Of a DNA stretch of 64,000 nucleotides, positions 58,987-64,000 are shown one piece after another; position 1 is the first letter of the stretch; every line of letters starts with the position of its first letter. This DNA is from Hyalella azteca (taxonomy: Eukaryota; Arthropoda; Malacostraca; Amphipoda; Hyalellidae): assembly GCF_000764305.2 (NCBI RefSeq), contig NW_025936434.1, forward strand, positions 1 through 64,000, given 5' to 3'. The notes under the pieces were generated by a model that was not told the DNA's origin, did not search any database, and saw only the letters and a list, made by a program, of their open reading frames with translations. The position numbers and the translations under genes are program-made.

Positions 58987-61900
58987 ATGGGTTTTGTGGA
59001 AGATGAGCTGCAAGAGATTAAAGCCATGGTAGAGAAGCACATAACTGGCAGTAAACTAGAAGCTTGCATTCCAGCCATGGTGCGTGTAAATATCAGGTCA
59101 GTTATTCTTATTCTTTGTGAGAGTTGGCTCGAAAGCATGAACTTGGACGAGTTATTTATTTGGCATAAAATGTTTGTCAAGTTAAATTATATTTAGAACT
59201 GTATATTTGTTATAAAATGGTTATTCATCCAATCCAAATACCTGTATATCAATAGAATACCGTATACAGCAAATAAAGCTGTAAATGATGAGGTAATTCT
59301 TAATAAATATTTTTCTTTCTAGGAGGACTAAATTCAAGCAATTAATTGTGTGCCTTCAATTCCCCAAGAACTATCCAGCCGCCAACATCCTTGTGGAGCT
59401 CAAGAGCCGACACATCTCTCAGAAGCTGCTCGATGGCCTTGCCAACCTGTCCGAAAAGGAGGCAAAAAAAATTTTAGGCAAACCTCAAGTTAGTGTCACG
59501 TTAGTGTTGGTAGACTGCCTTCGCACTTGTTTTCATATCTATGGTGTGCATTATAAGATGTTTGGTTAAAAGCTTGAGAGATTAAACTCAAAAGAAGTCC
59601 TCAATAAAACCGGCATTATTTTTAACCAAATATGTTTAAATGAAGGGCTCTGCCCTAATAATACAAATTATAAGATGTGAAGATGATAGCAGTAATTTTA
59701 GAGGTTATATAATTTACTAATTGAGCAGGTTACATTATTCTGATTTATACCAACAGCTGGAGTTACAACTAATCAGAAACTCTCCATGGTATGAATTACT
59801 GACCGAGTTAAGGCATCACTAGATAGGCTGTACCACTGGCTAGCACCACTCATCACATTATTGCATGACAGCACCAGAAAACTTTTTTTTACTTTTGAGC
59901 AAATATACCTATATTGGATAACAGACTCATAACATGATCACATAACAAAACTTTTTCTAATTTTGGGCAAATATATTGTATTGGGCCAATATTACACTTG
60001 AGTGCAAATTTAACCCCCAAGCTAATGGCACGTAATTGATATTTATCCTTTATTTGCATCCCAGTTTGTATGTATTGGTTGAATTTGTTCTGAAATGTAT
60101 TAATTGGAAAGTTCCATATAGTTGATGGTACATTTTAGGTAAAATTAGCAAATTCAGGTATTGACTCCCATCTGTTTATTCCAATTACTCTCCTGGCATA
60201 AAAAATACACCGTCAGCATAAAAAAACTGATGATAATGTTGAATGTAAATCAATTGTTCCTTGTGAAGATTTTTGTTTTCATTCCAGATCCTGCATGTGC
60301 TGAAGTTTGTGCGAAACTTCATTGATGAGAACCCCTTGTGTTGCTGCTCTGAGGAAATCTCCGAGCTCAAGCAGAAAATAGCAAGACCGTCCGATGAAAT
60401 AAAATTGAAGCAAAAAACATCAAGTATCTTGGTCATAACAATGGAGGGAGAATATTCCTGCAAGTACAACATTACTGTGCCTGAAGACTACCCAGACACC
60501 AGAGTCAGGTAAGTTCTCTATAATGGCAGGTAACTGGTTGTATAATAATATTATAATAATAATAATAGCGGTTTCAGCGTTTATTTGGCCGTAGGCCTGT
60601 CGCCGATTCTTAACATCACAGAACATTCACAGCATTTTGCGGTCTCGAACTCGCAACTCACTGCTACAATTCTGCTGTGCTTAACCGCCCGGCCTCCTCG
60701 CCGATTCTGACCAGAAACTGGCGCACAGAGCTGGGATCGAACCCGCGCCTCTCTGCGCCAATCTTGGTGCTCTGAACTGTAACCACAGATGACATAGTTA
60801 CACTCTGTATAAATGGAGGTGTTAAAAAAGTGTTTTTGTATTGAAATTTGACCAAAGAAATCAAAGATAATATTTATGAAGATTTAACATGCTTGTTGTA
60901 GCATGATTAATATGATAAAAGTAGGTGAATAAGTCGAGCTATATTGTTCTGAATCAAGCAGCAGGTTATCAGTAACTTGGAGCAAACATTTAAAGGAATC
61001 AGGGGCCGTTAGTCTAATTATTGATGAAGTTTCTCCAGCACATTTTCAAATTGTATGGGTCCTCCAAATTAACACACTTTTACGTACAATGATGCTCTCA
61101 TTTGTGGGAGTGTGAGACACTGGCAGCAATGAAGAAAATTGTCACGCATTGATGTCATTTTTTTTAAGGATGCACTTTTAACTTTGTTGGCAGAACTTTT
61201 GATATCTCCTTTTATATTAAATTGATTATCAATCTGTATGCTGTTGTGGAAATGTTCATCAGTGGTAATATTGTCTTTTTTAAGGAGTTACACAGTTTTT
61301 GTTGATAATCAATTTTAAGTATACACTTATTAACTGTTTTATTATCATACTATGTTGCACAGATGATGTAGAACAGATGATTTAATGCATCACTACAATA
61401 TACTGCTCAGAATATGTAGAACGCACCATCACTATGACGTAGGACGCACCATCACTATGACGTAGAACTCAATGATTACTATGATAACCCCCACCAATCA
61501 TCACAATGACGTACGTATCTACCAATCATCACAACGATACCCCCACCATCTACCCCCACACCCCCAGCCTGACGGAGGTGTCCAGCAGCTACCCGCCTGT
61601 GGTGCGGCGGTGGCTGCTGGCGCAGGCTCAGGAGCTCGCCAGGCAGTGCGTCGAGCCGCCCACCCGCTGTCGCCCAGGGGCGCCGCCCTTTGTAGTGAAG
61701 CCCTCACTGCTGCCCGTGGTCAAGTTCCTGCTGGAGGCCGTGCACAGCATCCCTGCAGCGGTGTGTGGGGTGTGCTGCCGCACTTGCCTGCCTCCCCACC
61801 CTCAGGTTACCGGGAAATGTTCCTGAATATTTCGGTCTGAAAATAACTTTTAGTTTGAGTTACAGATTTCTATCAATTGGTTTCTCTCGAATTCGATTTC

Positions 61901-62779
61901 TCTCACAAAAATGTTCTTCAGACGTTTAGGTTGAAGACTTTTTTTAAAATTCCAATCCATATATTATTATGCATACAAATTATCATACCATTTTCATAAA
62001 GTTCTCGTTTTTAACCTGCATCCATCCCTGGAACTGTTTCTCATTTAAACCTCAATAGATTAATAGTTTTCAACACCTCATTAAGTTTCATGATTAAAAT
62101 CTTTATCTACATTTCCGCACCACGATAGATTTCTCTTTTTTTGCCTGTTTTAATACCTGCCTACATTTTTATAAATGTGTAGTACGGTAGTACTTCACCT
62201 GTACCCATCCCTGTACATTGTTCTTGTTCTAAACCTGTACCCACGTATCTACCTTGAGATACCCACCTGTACCCACGTATCTAAAGCTGTACCCACGTGT
62301 ACCCACGTATCTACCTTTAGATACCCACGTGTACCCACGTATCTACCTTGAGATAGCCACCTGTGTGCCCACGTATCTAAAGCTGTACCCTCGTGTACCC
62401 ACGTATCTTAAGCTGTACCCACGTTTACCCACGTATCTAAAGCTGTACCCACGTATCTAAAGCTGTACCCACGTGTACCCACGTATCTAACCTGTACCCA
62501 CGTATCTAAAGCTGTCCCCCCTGCGAGCAGGACGTGCCCAGCTCTGAGGACGACCCGCTGTCAGTAGAGCGCGTGTACTGCGGTCACTTCTACCACCACG
62601 CCTGCCTGGACACGTACATCAAGACGCCGCCCTTCGCTGGCGGCAAGACCTGCCACAGCTGCAGCCTCAAAATATACCACGACAAGTGGAAGCTTAGTCC
62701 TGCCCTGGTTGAGGCCAGGTGGGCCCACAAGCAGGCCAGGCAGAGAGAGCTCGATGAGGCCATCGACTTCTTTGCCTGA
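58987..62779 (+). CDS. RWD domain and RING-H2 finger protein, probable E3 ubiquitin ligase
   Basis: Five exons: 58987-59096, 59323-59488, 60288-60508, 61568-61805 and 62531-62779, phases 2, 0, 2 and 0, giving 327 residues. Residues 1-110 look like an RWD fold, with the FPKNYPAANILVEL signature (YPxxxP) after an amphipathic start. A second similar segment (about 135-235) has VPEDYP. The C-terminal part contains a RING-H2 pattern: C232-x2-C235, C262-x-H264-x2-H267-x2-C270 and C286-x2-C289, followed by a charged helix. RWD plus RING proteins typically bind an E2 enzyme and act as ubiquitin ligases; substrate and name are unknown. The RING is split by the last intron, which carries a minisatellite. 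The start is the first ATG with a plausible N-terminus. Confidence 0.85.
60564..60788 (-). repeat. tRNA-derived SINE in intron of RWD-RING gene
   Basis: Well-preserved minus-strand copy with B box GGTTCGATCCC, second module GGCCGGGCGGTTAAGCACAG and tail GAAACCGCTATT followed by an (ATT)n tract, in intron 3 of the RWD-RING gene. The simple-repeat tail is typical of SINE insertion. Confidence 0.88.
62231..62515 (+). repeat. TACCCACGTATCTAAAGCTG minisatellite in last intron
   Basis: About ten units mixing ACCCACGTATCTAAAGCTGT and ACCCACGTGT words, ending about 15 bases before the acceptor CTGCGAGCAG of the last RWD-RING exon. It replaces the usual pyrimidine-rich region upstream of the acceptor. 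Confidence 0.92.
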
Positions 62780-62857
62780 CTTTATTTTGTACCTGGCATC
62801 ACTACCGTGTAGTGTGAGGCCATCAACGTTTTTGCGGGAGGCCGCTGACATTTCCGT

Positions 62858-63045
62858 GAGAGGCCACTGACACCATCGGGCAAGGCTGCTGCCATGTCTG
62901 TACGAGGGCGCTGACATATGTCTGTGCGAGGCCGCTGGACATATGTCTGTGCGAGCCGCTGACATATGTCTGTGCGAGGCCGCTGACACATGTCTGTGCG
63001 AGGCCGCTGACATATGTCTGTGCGAGGCCGCTGACATCTTCGCAT
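62858..63045 (+). repeat. 24-bp minisatellite in 3' UTR of RWD-RING gene
   Basis: About seven units of CTGACATATGTCTGTGCGAG plus GCCG, starting some 80 bases after the stop codon, so probably transcribed. Minus-strand frames across it are repeat artefacts. CATATG in each unit makes small palindromes. Confidence 0.9.
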
Positions 63046-63596
63046 GAGGCCTCTAACTTCCTTTCGTGGGGCCGTGTTCTTCCTGACACAACTGTACTTG
63101 TTTCTACTTTATAAAGACGAGGGCTTGTGTTTTTTAGCTTATTTATTCATGTAATTGAACCATGCATGGCAAAAGAGGGATATGAATCACCGATAGCCGT
63201 GTTATTCCTACCAAATAGCTTAACTTAATTTCGGTAACGTCAACTCTACAAACTTTGCCCTCTATGTCAACGCAATCTTCTTCACCTACCTTCATAGACT
63301 TTACAAAGAACCTATCATTGTAGGGGTACTCACAATCCAGAAGTCGAAATTATAGTAATAGTTATGACCAAGTGGAACACAGTCTTATCTCATGTGAGCT
63401 ATGAACGTGAGTCTTTGACGTGAATCTCACGTGAGCTTTGTTGTATTTCTGGTCTCAAGTCGTCATTATCTGTTCAAGCCGCCCGAGTGCTTTTCAGCAG
63501 GTGAATTTAGAAACAAAATATCATTCTTAAGTATTAGGTTCTACGTAAAACATTGTTAAAAACTGGATCTCTATAATTTGGGATCGTGTATGATCG

Positions 63597-63602
63597 AATA
63601 AA
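63597..63602 (+). terminator. candidate polyadenylation signal of RWD-RING gene
   Basis: AATAAA about 820 bases after the stop codon, with no earlier AATAAA noticed in the flank. Position-based inference only. Confidence 0.3.
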
Positions 63603-63892
63603 GTATGTAGCATCCGTTGTATTCTTTTGATGAATTAGTGAAATTCATTTACATAATCGAATATAATGGAAACATTTCATGGAATCTTGTAGCATAAGTG
63701 CTACGCAGTGCGGAGGAATGTCAGTTAAGCCACATGAACTACAATGCTGTTCAACTTTGAACATAACAGTCTATTCCCATCTCTGCTAGAATAATTATTT
63801 CATCCTGTGTATGAACTCTGCTTGTAGCAGTGTTTTGTTGCTTCGGGTAGCTATAGTTTGTTGCTGCTACAATGCTCTATTAAGTGTTAATA

Positions 63893-64000
63893 CAGGGTGA
63901 TTCGCGGAAACTTCTTGTTTTTTTTTATAAAAACTTCTTGTTTTTGCGCCAGGCAGCCGGATAATGTAGGAAAAGGGCGAGGAGTATTTCATATGAAAGG
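63893..64000. mobile_element. left end of another mariner-like element, cut by window edge
   Basis: TACAGGGTGATTCGCGGAAA at 63893 resembles the TACAGGGTGCGCC terminus of the element at 56591. AAACTTCTTGTTTTT is repeated just inside it. The rest lies beyond the window. Confidence 0.45.

Noticed and set aside
62561..63089. Minus-strand open frames (CQRPRTDI repeats)
   Set aside because: They are antisense to the last RWD-RING exon and the 24-bp repeat in its 3' UTR.

Overview
This is a eukaryotic (animal) genomic window, most likely from an arthropod and perhaps a crustacean. Coding sequence is sparse and split by GT-AG introns, and the rest is AT-rich DNA full of minisatellites and decayed transposons. 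The organism call rests on the GPA2/GPB5 hormone genes, the gene structures and the repeat content; no species-level marker is visible. Five protein genes can be rebuilt exon by exon with consistent splice phases.

Layout. 0.8-2.3 kb: a terminal-inverted-repeat (TIR) DNA element with a TAA target duplication. 6.5-8.9 kb (+): GPB5, the beta subunit of the thyrostimulin-type glycoprotein hormone, whose last exon runs on for about 300 cysteine-free residues past the hormone domain. 9.5-15 kb: minisatellites, and a 38-bp sequencing-library junction adaptor at 11243. 15.9-18.4 kb (-): GPA2, the alpha subunit, tail to tail with GPB5. 19-26.7 kb: further minisatellites and the first near-full SINE. 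27.3-34.5 kb (+): FKBP14-like ER prolyl isomerase with two EF-hands and a C-terminal HDEL; its intron 1 holds a second junction adaptor. 34.5-46 kb: gene-poor, with SINE copies, a 55-bp repeat carrying CCAAT motifs, an interleaved inverted-repeat complex and a 665-bp tandem duplication. 46.3-50.7 kb (+): RpL9, with a decayed Tc1/mariner element in intron 3. 51.9-57.8 kb: a transposon nest holding a hAT MITE with perfect 8-bp target duplication, a 630-bp foldback palindrome, two LINE reverse-transcriptase relics in opposite orientations, and a mariner-like element inserted inside one LINE. 59.0-62.8 kb (+): a predicted RWD plus RING-H2 protein, possibly an E3 ubiquitin ligase. The window ends in what looks like the TIR of another mariner-like element.

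Functionally, GPA2 and GPB5 are expected to form a secreted cystine-knot heterodimer acting on an LGR1-type receptor. RpL9 and FKBP14 are housekeeping genes. The most novel-looking item is the C-terminal extension of GPB5, which contains dibasic sites and so could be a composite prohormone. The two adaptor remnants and five single Ns show that the assembly is imperfect; the adaptor at 11243 lies between GPB5 and GPA2, so their relative order and orientation need checking.
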